A DNA stretch of 7,908 nucleotides from Actinoplanes liguriensis (GCA_000715855.1 KL571272.1:2103-10010); one strand, 5' to 3'; shown: positions 1 to 7,217, counted from the first letter of the stretch. Translations and numbers: made by a program. Notes: generated by a model not told the origin, from the sequence alone.

Positions 1-121
1 CCTGCAACCGAGCCGTTGCGCGGAATGGCTCACTGACACGCATCGTTGTGGCCCAACAAGATGGAGACCGCGAATCTACGGTTGTCCCGCAGGTTTTTGA
101 ATGCCGTTGGACAGCACAGAA
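1..121. other. Unassigned sequence beyond the LuxR terminator
   Basis: I recognise no gene, RNA or adapter sequence in this left edge. It has only a short inverted repeat GCAAC/GTTGC (4-8 and 15-19). The long plus-strand frame that opens at 46 is a shadow of the LuxR gene. Confidence 0.4.
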
Positions 122-152
122 AACGGCGCACACCCGATGGGCGTGCGCCGTT
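122..152 (-). terminator. Intrinsic terminator of the LuxR gene
   Basis: AACGGCGCAC (122-131) and GTGCGCCGTT (143-152) form a perfect 10-bp stem; inside it one mismatch and CCC/GGG extend the helix to a three-base loop. On the minus strand the stem runs into TTTT then CTG. It starts 25 bp after the LuxR stop. This is the clearest terminator in the window. Confidence 0.8.
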
Positions 153-177
153 CTTGAGTCGACCGGAAAGACCTTGG

Positions 178-1461
178 TCAGATAGCGACCGCGCTGAGCG
201 ACTTCACCAGTTCCCTGCGCCCAGCGATACCGAGTTTGCGATAGGCGCGAGAAAGATGGAACTCCACCGTCCGCACGGTCAGGAACAGCTGATCGGCGAT
301 CTCCCGGTTGCTGTAGCCAGCCCTGGCCAGCTGTGCGATCCGGTTCTCCTGCCGGGTCAGCTTGCCGGCGTTCGCCGGGACTTCCGTGCGAGCAAGGCTC
401 GACTCGATCCGCTGGACCCAGAATGCGTTGCCGCTGGCTCGCGCCACCTCGCGTGCGGCGCGCAACCGTCGCCGGCTCTCCGCCTCCTGCTTGCGTTCGG
501 CGTAGAGCGCCGACAGGTCGTAGAGTGCCTCGACCAGCTGCCCGTTGGCGCCGGCGAGTTGCAGCAGATCGATGGCATCCTCCAGCGTTGTGAGTGCGCT
601 GCCGTCCCGCTTGGCCACCGCGACCGCGTGCAGGGCGACGCCGATGGCGCGCGGTGATCCCCACATCCTCGCCGCGAGCAGTTCGTCCTCGGCCAATGTG
701 ATCGCCAGTTCGGAGCGTCGCGCGGACACCGACCCGATCGCGGCCCTCGACCGCCAGGCGATCACCTCCGGATTGACCACCTTGTGCGAGAGCAACAGGT
801 GACCGCAAGCGAGGTAGTCGTCGACGCTTTGCAGGAACCGGCCGGTGGCCAGGTGCAGTGCACCCCGGGCGACCAGTACCTGTGCCAGTTCCGGGCAGTC
901 CGCGTCGAGTCGTCCGGCCAGCCCGTGCTCGAGGAGAACCTCCTGGGCGCGACGGAAGTCACCCGTGTGCACCAGTGCGTCGACCAACCAGGCCACCGCC
1001 AGGCAGGTCTGCGCGGGAGAGAGCGAGCTGGACAGCAACGCTTCGAGAATCGGCAGTGCGGTGCGGACATCACCGGACAGCAGGGCAAGGCGGGCCCGCA
1101 GCAGGGCAAGCGCCTTGCGGTGCGGCCTGGAGCGCGCCCAGAGCGGTTCCTGGATCAGCCGCTCACAGTGCTCGGTGGCGCTCGGTATGTCGCCCGCGTA
1201 GGTCAGTGCCAGCACCGCGATCCACACAGCGTTCGGGTCCGCTCGCCGATCGCGGTCGGCAAGCATCCACTGGGCGTGGTGCAGCACCGTCGAGCGGCGT
1301 ACACCCCGATTGGCGAGGTCGATCGTGTGCAAGGCCAGGCATGCCTCGTCCGGCCTTGCTTGCATGCTGTGATGCGCGTCGGTCATGCCGGGAATGTAAA
1401 TTCGATCATTCCCGTGCTGTATCTCGATCCGGCGCCGTGGCTGGTCGTCCGCTGAAGTCAT
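178..1461 (-). CDS. LuxR-family transcriptional regulator with helical-repeat body, no ATPase domain
   Basis: A 427-residue DNA-binding regulator. The C-terminal 61 residues (367-427) are a typical LuxR-type helix-turn-helix: LTRQENRIAQLARAG, then YSNREIADQLFLTVRTVEFH with the recognition helix, then YRKLGI. Residues about 30-350 are Ala/Leu-rich paired helices (for example around 115-175 and 300-345) resembling the TPR-like part of the large LAL/MalT regulators. The N-terminal P-loop ATPase of that family is absent, so this looks like a free-standing LAL C-terminal half; such short forms are known. The ATG at 1461 has only GGGGGA three to four bases away. A second ATG at 1386 (residue 26) is possible, and the first 25 residues (polar, charged) do not resemble the repeat body. 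A palindrome lies between the two starts. A regulator of the neighbouring transporter is possible but unproven. A terminator follows 25 bp after the stop. Confidence 0.9.
   Translation of the reverse strand: MTSADDQPRRRIEIQHGNDRIYIPGMTDAHHSMQARPDEACLALHTIDLANRGVRRSTVLHHAQWMLADRDRRADPNAVWIAVLALTYAGDIPSATEHCERLIQEPLWARSRPHRKALALLRARLALLSGDVRTALPILEALLSSSLSPAQTCLAVAWLVDALVHTGDFRRAQEVLLEHGLAGRLDADCPELAQVLVARGALHLATGRFLQSVDDYLACGHLLLSHKVVNPEVIAWRSRAAIGSVSARRSELAITLAEDELLAARMWGSPRAIGVALHAVAVAKRDGSALTTLEDAIDLLQLAGANGQLVEALYDLSALYAERKQEAESRRRLRAAREVARASGNAFWVQRIESSLARTEVPANAGKLTRQENRIAQLARAGYSNREIADQLFLTVRTVEFHLSRAYRKLGIAGRRELVKSLSAVAI
1389..1414. promoter_or_regulatory. Inverted repeat at the LuxR gene start, possible operator
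   Basis: CGGGAATG (1389-1396) and CATTCCCG (1407-1414) are an exact 8-bp inverted repeat with a 10-base AT-rich spacer. It falls between the two possible starts of the LuxR gene, ending three bases before the downstream ATG at 1386. The geometry fits a dimeric regulator site, so autoregulation is conceivable. If the upstream ATG is used, the repeat is within codons. Confidence 0.45.
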
Positions 1462-1731
1462 GCTTCCCCCACCGTGATCACCGAAACAGGCCTGATCCTC
1501 CGTTGGATGCCGAGCTGACGAGGCTGATCACTGGTTGTCCGATGACCCATCGACGTGGATTCGGCCGCGCGGACCTCCGACCGAGCACCGCGCCGTGCCC
1601 GGTCGCATCCCGTCCGGATCAATTACCTTTGCCGCCAGTGCGGTTGAATGCGCACTCCGCTTGGTCCTGCAGTGATTCTCATCACGCCGCGGAATTTCGT
1701 TTCCATGCGCTTATCTGGAGTCCTTCTAAAA

Positions 1732-1760
1732 TTATTATCACGCTTGTCTGGCGACGTCCA
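1732..1760 (-). promoter_or_regulatory. Candidate promoter for the LuxR-family gene
   Basis: On the minus strand TGGACG (1760-1755) is followed after 17 bases by TAATAA (1737-1732); GATAAT (1739-1734) overlaps it at 15-base spacing. This is the most AT-rich point of the window. If used, it would leave a 5' leader of about 270 bases before the LuxR start. The match to the consensus is modest. Confidence 0.3.
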
Positions 1761-1815
1761 TCGATGTAACAGGTCCGTAACGTGCATGGCGCCCGGCTCT
1801 TCGGCCGGCATGTCC

Positions 1816-1838
1816 CGGTAACCGAACGGCGGTTACCG
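1816..1838 (-). terminator. Hairpin after the ABC operon, candidate terminator
   Basis: CGGTAACCG (1816-1824) and CGGTTACCG (1830-1838) form a perfect 9-bp stem with a 5-base loop. It lies about 90 bp beyond the operon stop. No T-run follows on the minus strand, so it would be a U-tract-less terminator of the kind often proposed for actinobacteria. An operator is the alternative. Confidence 0.5.
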
Positions 1839-1927
1839 AAAGTGTTGGTGAAGGTGTCGAAAGCTGGCTTTCCTCCGGGTATCGCAAACCAGATCGGGGC
1901 TCTCTCGCTCTTTCGGTTCGACCGTAG

Positions 1928-3544
1928 CTACGAATCCTGTTGAGATAATCTCAATGGACGCCCTGGGATAGCGGCAATCAGCTCACGGGTGTATTGCTCG
2001 TCCGGGCTCGCGAACAGTTGCTCTGTCGGGCCGATTTCCACGATGCGACCGGCCCGGAGGATAGCCACGCGGTGCGCGACCTGCCGGACGGCGGCGAGGT
2101 CGTGCGAGATGAATAGGTACGCCATGCCGATTTCAGTCTGCAGGCCGGCCAGCAGACGGAGTATTTGATCCTGTACCGACGGGTCCAGCGCCGACACCGG
2201 CTCGTCGCAGATAACCAGTTCCGGCGACAGCGCGAGCGCGCGGGCGATCGCCACCCGCTGTCGCTGGCCGCCGGAGAGTTCGGCCGGTCTGCGTTCGAGC
2301 AGCGACGTGGGCAGCGCCACCTGGTCCAGAAGTGCCTGAGCCCGGGTGCGCCGTTCGGCACGGCTGCCTACGCGGAACGCCCGGAGCGGCTCGGTGATCA
2401 GTTGCTCGACGGAGAAGCGGTGATCCAGCGACGAATAGGGATTCTGGTAGACCATCTGTACCCGGCGGCGCATCTCCCGGGGCCAGGATCTGGTGGCGTC
2501 CATGCCTGCGTAGCGGATCAGGCCCGAGGTGGGGGCGAGGAGGTGCGCCATCATGCGGGCGATGGTCGTCTTCCCCGAGCCCGACTCACCTACCAGCGCG
2601 ACGGTCTCGCCACGGTGGATGGTGAAGCTGACATCGTCGACCGCGGTGGTCGTCGGTCCCGAACCGGCGGACCTCGGCAGCGGGAAGTGCTTGGCAAGGT
2701 GCTCGACCTCCACGAGCGGGGCAGTGTTCGTGGCGGGGGCGACCGGCTCGACGCGCGGTTCGGCGCGGGCGCTGTCGAGCAGCAGCCTGGTCTCGGGGGC
2801 AGACGGTCGACCGAGGACGTCCCTGGTTGGTCCGCTCTCCATGATCCGGCCTGCCGCCATCACCATGACCCGGTCGGCCCGGTCTGCCACGACGCCGAGG
2901 TCATGGGTGACCAGCAGGACAGCCATGCGGGACTGCTCAGCCAGTCGCTGGATGTGGTCCAGGATCCGCCGCTGCACGGTCACGTCGAGGGCGCTGGTCG
3001 GCTCGTCGGCGATGATCAGTTGCGGCGCGGCGGCGATCGCGATCGCGATCAGTACGCGCTGTTTCATGCCGCCCGAGAGCTCGTGCGGATACTGGTGAGC
3101 GCGGGTGATCGGATCGGACAGCCCAGCGCGCTCCAGTAGCCCGATCGCCTCGGCCGCCGCGGTTCGCCGGTCGGCAAGGCCGTGAATGCGCAGCACCTCG
3201 GCGACCTGGGTGCCGATGCGCCGCACCGGATTCAGGGAAACGGCAGGATCCTGCGGAATCATCCCGATGTCCATGCCGCGGATGTGACGCAGCCTGCGCT
3301 CGGGCAGCGTGGCCAAGTCGTGGCCGCCGAACCTGATCTCGCCCGCATCGAGGTGTCCACCATGGGGCAGCAACCCGATGATTGCCTGCGCCAGTGTTGT
3401 CTTGCCCGAACCGGACTCGCCGACGACGGCAACGATTTCGCCGGGCTGGACTGTCAGGTCGACCCCGCGTACGGCCGGTACGGCATGACCAGGAAGGCGA
3501 TAGGAGACGTGCAGATCACGTACGTCGAGCAGTGGCGTCGTCAT
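1928..3544 (-). CDS. Double-domain ABC transporter ATPase (DppD-DppF type fusion)
   Basis: This cytoplasmic protein hydrolyses ATP to drive the importer. It is 538 residues with two complete nucleotide-binding domains, replacing the separate DppD and DppF. Domain 1: Walker A GESGSGKTT (42-50), Q-loop Gln98, signature LSGGMKQR (156-163), Walker B with catalytic Glu (LIIADE, 176-181), H-loop His214. Domain 2: Walker A (319-327), Q-loop Gln367, signature LSGGQRQR (423-430), Walker B (LVICDE, 443-448), H-loop His481. The linker (about 257-276) is rich in Ala, Pro and Glu. All catalytic residues are present in both halves, so both sites look active. The start at 3544 is set by the ATGA overlap with the permease stop; the residues upstream in the same open frame are out-of-frame permease tail plus adapter. 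Such two-domain fusions are common in this family, especially in actinobacteria, and are not a novelty by themselves. Confidence 0.95.
   Translation of the reverse strand: MTTPLLDVRDLHVSYRLPGHAVPAVRGVDLTVQPGEIVAVVGESGSGKTTLAQAIIGLLPHGGHLDAGEIRFGGHDLATLPERRLRHIRGMDIGMIPQDPAVSLNPVRRIGTQVAEVLRIHGLADRRTAAAEAIGLLERAGLSDPITRAHQYPHELSGGMKQRVLIAIAIAAAPQLIIADEPTSALDVTVQRRILDHIQRLAEQSRMAVLLVTHDLGVVADRADRVMVMAAGRIMESGPTRDVLGRPSAPETRLLLDSARAEPRVEPVAPATNTAPLVEVEHLAKHFPLPRSAGSGPTTTAVDDVSFTIHRGETVALVGESGSGKTTIARMMAHLLAPTSGLIRYAGMDATRSWPREMRRRVQMVYQNPYSSLDHRFSVEQLITEPLRAFRVGSRAERRTRAQALLDQVALPTSLLERRPAELSGGQRQRVAIARALALSPELVICDEPVSALDPSVQDQILRLLAGLQTEIGMAYLFISHDLAAVRQVAHRVAILRAGRIVEIGPTEQLFASPDEQYTRELIAAIPGRPLRLSQQDS
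1940..1954. repeat. 15-bp palindrome inside the end of the ATPase gene
   Basis: TTGAGAT-A-ATCTCAA is a perfect 7-bp inverted repeat around one base. It lies in the last codons of the ATPase gene, encoding the LRLSQ stretch near the C-terminus. A one-base centre does not favour an RNA hairpin, so a protein-binding site or chance is more likely. A second palindrome, CGTAGCTACG (1923-1932), covers the stop codon next to it. Confidence 0.55.
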
Positions 3545-4339
3545 GGTCCCCCGGTCCGTTCGCGGTTGAGTGCGTGGGCGATGCGATTGGTTGCCAGCAC
3601 GGTGATCGCGACGATCAGTCCGGGCAGTGTGGAGATCCACCACGCGTTGGCCAGGTACCCACGGCCGTCGGCGATGTATAAGAGACAGGGCCAGGGCGAG
3701 CACCGGACCGATCGCGTGCGGCAGGACGTGGCGGCCGACTATCGAGTACCAGCGGACCCCGCAGGACCAGGCCGCCTCGACGAACACCGCTTGACGCAGC
3801 CGCACCACTTCGGCCCGCATCACTCGGGCGAATCCCGCGACGCTGGCCATTCCGACCGCGATCGCGATCTTCACCGTGCCGTAGCCCAGCGCCGTCACCA
3901 GGGCCAGCGAGAGCAGCAGCGCGGGCACTGCGAGCAGCACGTCGACGACGCGCATCAGTAGGTCGTCCACCCAACGACCGACGAACCCCGCCACGAGCCC
4001 GACTCCGCCGCCGACCACGAACGCGATGGCCACCGCGATCATCGTCGCCCGCAACGACGGACCGGCACCGTAGACGAGACGGGCGTACATGTCCCGGCCG
4101 AGTTCGTCGGTGCCGAGCCAAGCAGCGTCGCTGGGCGGGCGAAACATCTGGGCCGGTGCGGTCTGCAACGGGTCTCGGCCGGTGAACAGCCGGGGCCGGA
4201 AGGCCGCCAGCACGACCAGAGCGAGGGCGACGGCGGACAGGATCAGACCGGGGCTTGGTACGCGTGCCGCGATCGTGCCGCGACGCGGGCGCGTGCTGGT
4301 CCGGCGCAGGGCCTGGTCGCGGACGGCGGGCACATTCAC
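3541..4339 (-). CDS. Peptide/nickel-type ABC transporter permease, DppC/OppC class, disrupted by adapter sequence
   Basis: This is the second channel subunit. Residues 1-217 are normal: a basic N-terminus, one membrane helix (about 31-47), LGTDELGRD (75-83), several further helices and the EAA loop (E188-A-A...G194...LP207). After Ala217 (3689) the sequence turns into Tn5 mosaic end. In another frame, 3672-3541 encodes the true 43-residue tail, starting ADGRGYLANAWW and ending RERTGGP before TGA. Compared with E. coli DppC from memory, about 32 residues (about 95 bp) are missing between the two parts, including the last-but-one membrane region. The intact protein would be near 290 residues. 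The GTG start at 4339 has AAAGGA (4351-4346) six bases ahead. The TGA overlaps the ATPase start as ATGA. Both halves suit the same operon position, so a local loss at a join is likelier than a join of unrelated DNA, though a chimera is not excluded. Confidence 0.9.
3673..3688. other. Internal Tn5/Nextera mosaic-end remnant, assembly join
   Basis: Positions 3675-3688 read TGTATAAGAGACAG, the last 14 bases of the mosaic end AGATGTGTATAAGAGACAG. Including GA at 3673-3674 it also matches 16 bases with a two-base TG deletion. It lies exactly where the DppC-type protein loses similarity to its family. There is no second end, no transposase and no cargo, so it is not a transposon insertion. It is best read as library adapter joining two reads or contigs. 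Confidence 0.92.
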
Positions 4340-5289
4340 CGGAATTCCTTTCCGCCGGTCAGGAGAATCCGCCGATCGATGAGGGGAAAGGCCAGATCCA
4401 CCACCAGGTTGACCAGGACGACCACCAACGCGCTCAACACGACGACCCCCTGGACCACCGGTATGTCGCGGACGTTCACCGCGCCGGCGGTGATCCGGCC
4501 CAGTCCGTTGCGGGCGAACACCGTTTCGACGACCACCGAACTGGCCAGCAACTGACCCGCGAGCAGGCCGACCACGGTCAGTACCGGCAGCAGGGCATTG
4601 GGCAGCACGTGCCGCAGGTGCACGTGCGGACGCGCGGCGCCTTTTGCCGTCGCCGTCAGGACGTAGGGCGCGGTCATGGTCGACCTGAGGCTCTTGGCCA
4701 GTACCTGAGCCACCAGCGCCCCGGCCGGCAGGGCAAGGGTGATCGCCGGAAGCGCCAACGAGAGTGGACCGTCGTCACCGAAGGCTGGAAACAGGTGGAC
4801 GCGGAATGACAGGAGCTGCACCAGCATCACGCCGATCCAGAAGCTCGGCAGCGACACACCCAGCGACGGGAGGGACAGCAGCGCTTCGCGCAGCAACCGT
4901 TGCCGCGGATAGGTGGCGGCGACCGCGAGCCCACCGCCGAACAGGACAGCCAGTATCAGCGCGGCACTGGTGAGTTGCAGGGTGTTCGGCAGCGCCGCGG
5001 CGATCACCTTCGTGACCGGCTGCCCGGTGGCCACCGAGTTGCCGAACTGGCCGCGGACGGCATGCCCTAGATAGTCGAGGTATTGCAGGACAACCGGTCG
5101 GTCGAAGCCGTACTCCGTGCGCAGCGCCGCGAGTTGCTCGGGGGCGGCCGGCGCGGAACTCAGACCCGCGCCGGCCATTGCCGACACCGGATCGCCAGGC
5201 AGAACCTCCAGCAGTACGAAGGTGGCAGTGTATGCCGCCCACCACACGCCGAGGGCCTGCGCGAGGCGGCGCAGGACGTATCGCGCCAC
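4336..5289 (-). CDS. Peptide/nickel-type ABC transporter permease, DppB/OppB class
   Basis: This integral membrane subunit forms half of the import channel. The 317-residue length is normal for the family. It begins MARYVLRRL, and predicted membrane helices lie roughly at 11-30, 103-125, 138-165, 176-198, 228-252 and 277-302. Family marks are LPGDP (30-34), YGFDRPVVLQYLDYL (60-74), the cytoplasmic EAA-type coupling loop around TATAKGAAR...LRHVLPNALLPVL (212-237) and VETVFARNGLGR (254-265). It should pair with the DppC-type permease and contact one ATPase domain through the EAA loop. The GTG start at 5289 is chosen because AAGGA lies six bases before it, overlapping the end of the preceding gene. 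Its TGA overlaps the GTG of the next gene as GTGA, pointing to translational coupling. No defect is visible. Confidence 0.95.
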   Translation of the reverse strand: MARYVLRRLAQALGVWWAAYTATFVLLEVLPGDPVSAMAGAGLSSAPAAPEQLAALRTEYGFDRPVVLQYLDYLGHAVRGQFGNSVATGQPVTKVIAAALPNTLQLTSAALILAVLFGGGLAVAATYPRQRLLREALLSLPSLGVSLPSFWIGVMLVQLLSFRVHLFPAFGDDGPLSLALPAITLALPAGALVAQVLAKSLRSTMTAPYVLTATAKGAARPHVHLRHVLPNALLPVLTVVGLLAGQLLASSVVVETVFARNGLGRITAGAVNVRDIPVVQGVVVLSALVVVLVNLVVDLAFPLIDRRILLTGGKEFR

Positions 5290-5292
5290 CGT

Positions 5293-6917
5293 TCATCCTT
5301 CCCGGACGTCGTGCAGTGCGACCAGGCCCGACGCGGTGAACGCCAGGTCGTGCACGGTGGCGGACAGGCCGAGCACCGACGTCAGCTCGACCGTCGGAAC
5401 GACATAAGCGTTCGTGACGATCAGCCGCTGAGCCTCGCCGACAAGGGATGTCCGGCGGGCGGGGTCGAGCGTGGCGGCCTGCTCGGTGAGTAACGTGTCA
5501 AGCTTGGTCGGCGGCAGCCGGTACGCGTTGACCAGCCCGGTCTGATACAGGGTGCGCAGGCCGTCCGGGTCGGCCCGGCTCAGGTCGCCACCCCACAGCG
5601 CGTCGAAGTTGCTGGACTCCAGTACCTGAGGGAACTGCGCGACCTGGAGTTCCTTGAGCACCAGTTCGATCCCGACCGAGCGGAGCTGCTGCTGGATGAG
5701 TTGAAGGGCCGCTGAATAGGCCGCGGCGTTGGTGAACCAGTCGACGGTGAGACTGAGCCGCACGCCGTCGCGGACCCGCACACCGTCGGATCCGACGTGC
5801 CAACCCGCCGACTCGAGCAGGGACTTCGCCCTGGACGGATCGAAGGTCAGCGAGGACGCGAGGTCGAGATAGTCCGGCGTCGTGTGGGACAGTATGCTGG
5901 TCGCCGGCTTGGTGCCGGACGGGAACACGGTATCGGCGACCTGCTTGCGGTCGATCGCGAGCAGGATCGCCTGCCGCACGTCGCCTGCCGCACGGAGACG
6001 TTGGCCAGAGTCGGCCGGGAGTTGTTCAACCCGAGGTTGAGCACCACGCCTGGCGTCGCCCGGCTTTGCACCGTCTTGCCCGCGCCGCGCAGTGCCGTCT
6101 CGTCGGCCCGGCCGACTCCGCTGACCACGTCGACCTGCCCGGACGCCAGGCTGCCGAGGCGAACCGCGGTGTCCGGGATCACGGTGAACACCAGCGTGTG
6201 CAGGCGCGCCTCCCCCGGATGGGTCCACAGCGTCGAACCCCAGTCGTAGCCCGTTCGCGCGGTCAGGGTGATCGACTGATTGGGCACGTATTTCGACAGC
6301 ACGTACGGCCCTGACCCCGATATGCCCTGGCATCGCCGTTGCGCCGACTCGTGCACGCTGGCGTCGGACAGCAGGCCGAGTTGGGAGGTGGAAGTCGACT
6401 GCAGGAACTGGGCGTTCGGTTGGGTGAAGGCGATCCGGACGGTCTGCGGGTCAACCACGGTGCTGCCGGCGTAGCCGGACAGGAATCCCTTGGTCACCAC
6501 GGCGGACGCCCCGAGCCCGGCGATCGCGTCGAAGTTGTCCTTGACGGTCTTGGCGTCGACCGCACTGCCGTCACTGAACGTGGCTCCGGAACGCAGGTGG
6601 AACGTGAAGGTCTTGGCGTCGGGACTCACCGTCCAACTGCTGGCCAGCCAGGGCACGATGCGTCCGCTGGCCGGATCCTGATCGGTCAGCGAGTCGACAG
6701 TCTGCCGCAGGGAGTAGGCGGTGTCGGTGCTGCTGACTTGCTGTGGATCGACGCATCCGGCGTCCGAGGAAACGGCGAAGGTCAGCGTGCCGTCGGACGC
6801 TGCCCCCTTCGCGCCGGTCGTCGAATCGCAACCGGCGGCCAGCATCGTCATGGCGACGACCGCCGCGGCGAGCGGCCGATTCCCAAGGTGTGCGCCACAA
6901 AGTCGCGCTCTGTTCAT
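5293..6917 (-). CDS. ABC transporter substrate-binding lipoprotein (SBP_bac_5 family), frameshifted by a 14-bp tandem duplication
   Basis: This is the extracellular solute receptor of a peptide/nickel-type importer. Residues 1-30 form a lipoprotein signal peptide: basic start (MNRAR), hydrophobic stretch (about 16-28), lipobox LAAGC with lipidated Cys30. Family 5 landmarks follow: DP near residues 57-58, a PWLASSW segment (89-95), FHLRSGATFSDG (106-117), VKDNF (125-129) and GSGPYVL (201-207). Cys55 and Cys196 could form a disulfide in the mature protein (inference). The frame is intact to Ala312 (5982). A duplicated 14-mer at 5967-5994 then shifts it, and the written frame ends at 5847 after about 356 residues. 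Dropping one copy gives VRQAILLAIDRKQVAD, a typical family segment, and the frame runs on to the TGA at 5295-5293. The restored protein is 536 residues, normal for the family. Its stop lies three bases before the GTG of the DppB-type gene. The ligand is unknown. Confidence 0.9.
5967..5994. repeat. Perfect 14-bp tandem duplication causing a frameshift
   Basis: TCGCCTGCCGCACG occurs twice head to tail, at 5967-5980 and 5981-5994, with no mismatch. Fourteen is not a multiple of three, so the extra copy shifts the substrate-binding protein frame after Ala312. Deleting one copy rejoins the two halves at a conserved segment. It may be a real slippage mutation or an assembly error; the adapter sequence elsewhere in the contig makes the second more likely. 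Confidence 0.93.
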
Positions 6918-6926
6918 GATCGTAGG

Positions 6927-6932
6927 CTCCTC
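6927..6932 (-). promoter_or_regulatory. Ribosome binding site of the substrate-binding protein gene
   Basis: On the minus strand this reads GAGGAG, nine bases before the ATG at 6917. It decides the start: the reading frame is open much further upstream, but only this ATG has a good site and is followed directly by a lipoprotein signal peptide. Confidence 0.7.
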
Positions 6933-6958
6933 GATGCAGCGGATCAGACTACATCTAT

Positions 6959-6972
6959 ATCCTACTAGTCCT
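6959..6972 (-). promoter_or_regulatory. Candidate -10 region / short direct repeat upstream of the ABC operon
   Basis: On the minus strand this patch reads TAGGACTAGTAGGAT. It contains TAGGAT (6964-6959), which fits the actinobacterial -10 pattern TAGRMT, and two TAGGA copies 9 bp apart around the palindrome ACTAGT. It lies about 40 bp upstream of the substrate-binding protein start and is clearly AT-richer than its surroundings. I see no strong -35 hexamer. The repeat could equally be an operator half-site pair. Confidence 0.35.
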
Positions 6973-7086
6973 ATCGGCGCACTGGGGATACCAGTAGCCG
7001 GGACGGCGTGCGCGGACCGCGGAACTGCACCGCCTCCCGATCGGCTCTTGGCTGCCACGGCACGGTCCGGAGTTGAGGGCCGACCG

Positions 7087-7120
7087 CCTCGTCCGCCGTT
7101 GGAGTCTTGGTGGGACGAGG
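7087..7120. repeat. 8-bp inverted repeat, possible weak terminator of the SDR transcript
   Basis: CCTCGTCC at 7087-7094 is the exact reverse complement of GGACGAGG at 7113-7120, with an 18-base loop. It lies about 130 bp past the SDR stop. There is no T-tract on the minus strand, so termination is only a suggestion. Confidence 0.3.
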
Positions 7121-7187
7121 GGAGCACTCGCCGGCTCGACACCCGTCGGACCAGGCGGCGGCTTCGCACGGTCCGCGCTGCAACGAG

Positions 7188-7217
7188 CCGTTTCCGGTCC
7201 GGCATGGCCCGTTTCCG
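7188..7217. repeat. Pair of 9-base direct repeats, 21-bp period
   Basis: CCGTTTCCG occurs at 7188-7196 and again at 7209-7217, so the copies start 21 bp apart, about two helical turns. They lie just after the SDR stop. The spacing would fit a protein bound on one face of the DNA, but two short copies can also occur by chance. Confidence 0.4.

Larger units (their letters stand above)
1462..1927. other. Intergenic region between the ABC operon and the LuxR gene
   Basis: No convincing gene lies in these 466 bp. The part next to the operon holds a strong hairpin (1816-1838) and a short palindrome GAAAGC-TG-GCTTTC (1859-1872). The middle has an AT-rich patch (about 1660-1765), a likely place for a promoter. 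There is also a 6-bp inverted repeat AGTGCG/CGCACT (1637-1642 and 1651-1656), and two TGATCA sites (1475-1480 and 1525-1530) near the LuxR start. A 27-codon frame at 1706-1623 lacks a well-placed ribosome binding site and was not called. Confidence 0.6.

Noticed and set aside
1623..1706. A 27-residue minus-strand peptide frame in the AT-rich gap
   Set aside because: The nearest purine-rich site is about 15 bases from the ATG, and the peptide has no recognisable precursor or toxin features.
46..1769. Several long plus-strand frames (for example 46-657, 784-1455 and 858-1769)
   Set aside because: They lie opposite the LuxR gene, have biased Arg/Pro/Gly/Ala composition and no recognisable domains; these are high-GC shadow frames. 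The same applies to plus-strand frames opposite the transporter genes.
1928..3544. The two fused ATPase domains as a novel protein architecture
   Set aside because: Two-domain DppD-DppF fusions are widespread in this transporter family, and all motifs here are standard.
3673..3688. A real Tn5-like transposon insertion in the permease gene
   Set aside because: Only a truncated single end is present, with no transposase, no cargo and no second end. Host sequence is missing rather than duplicated as a 9-bp target repeat.
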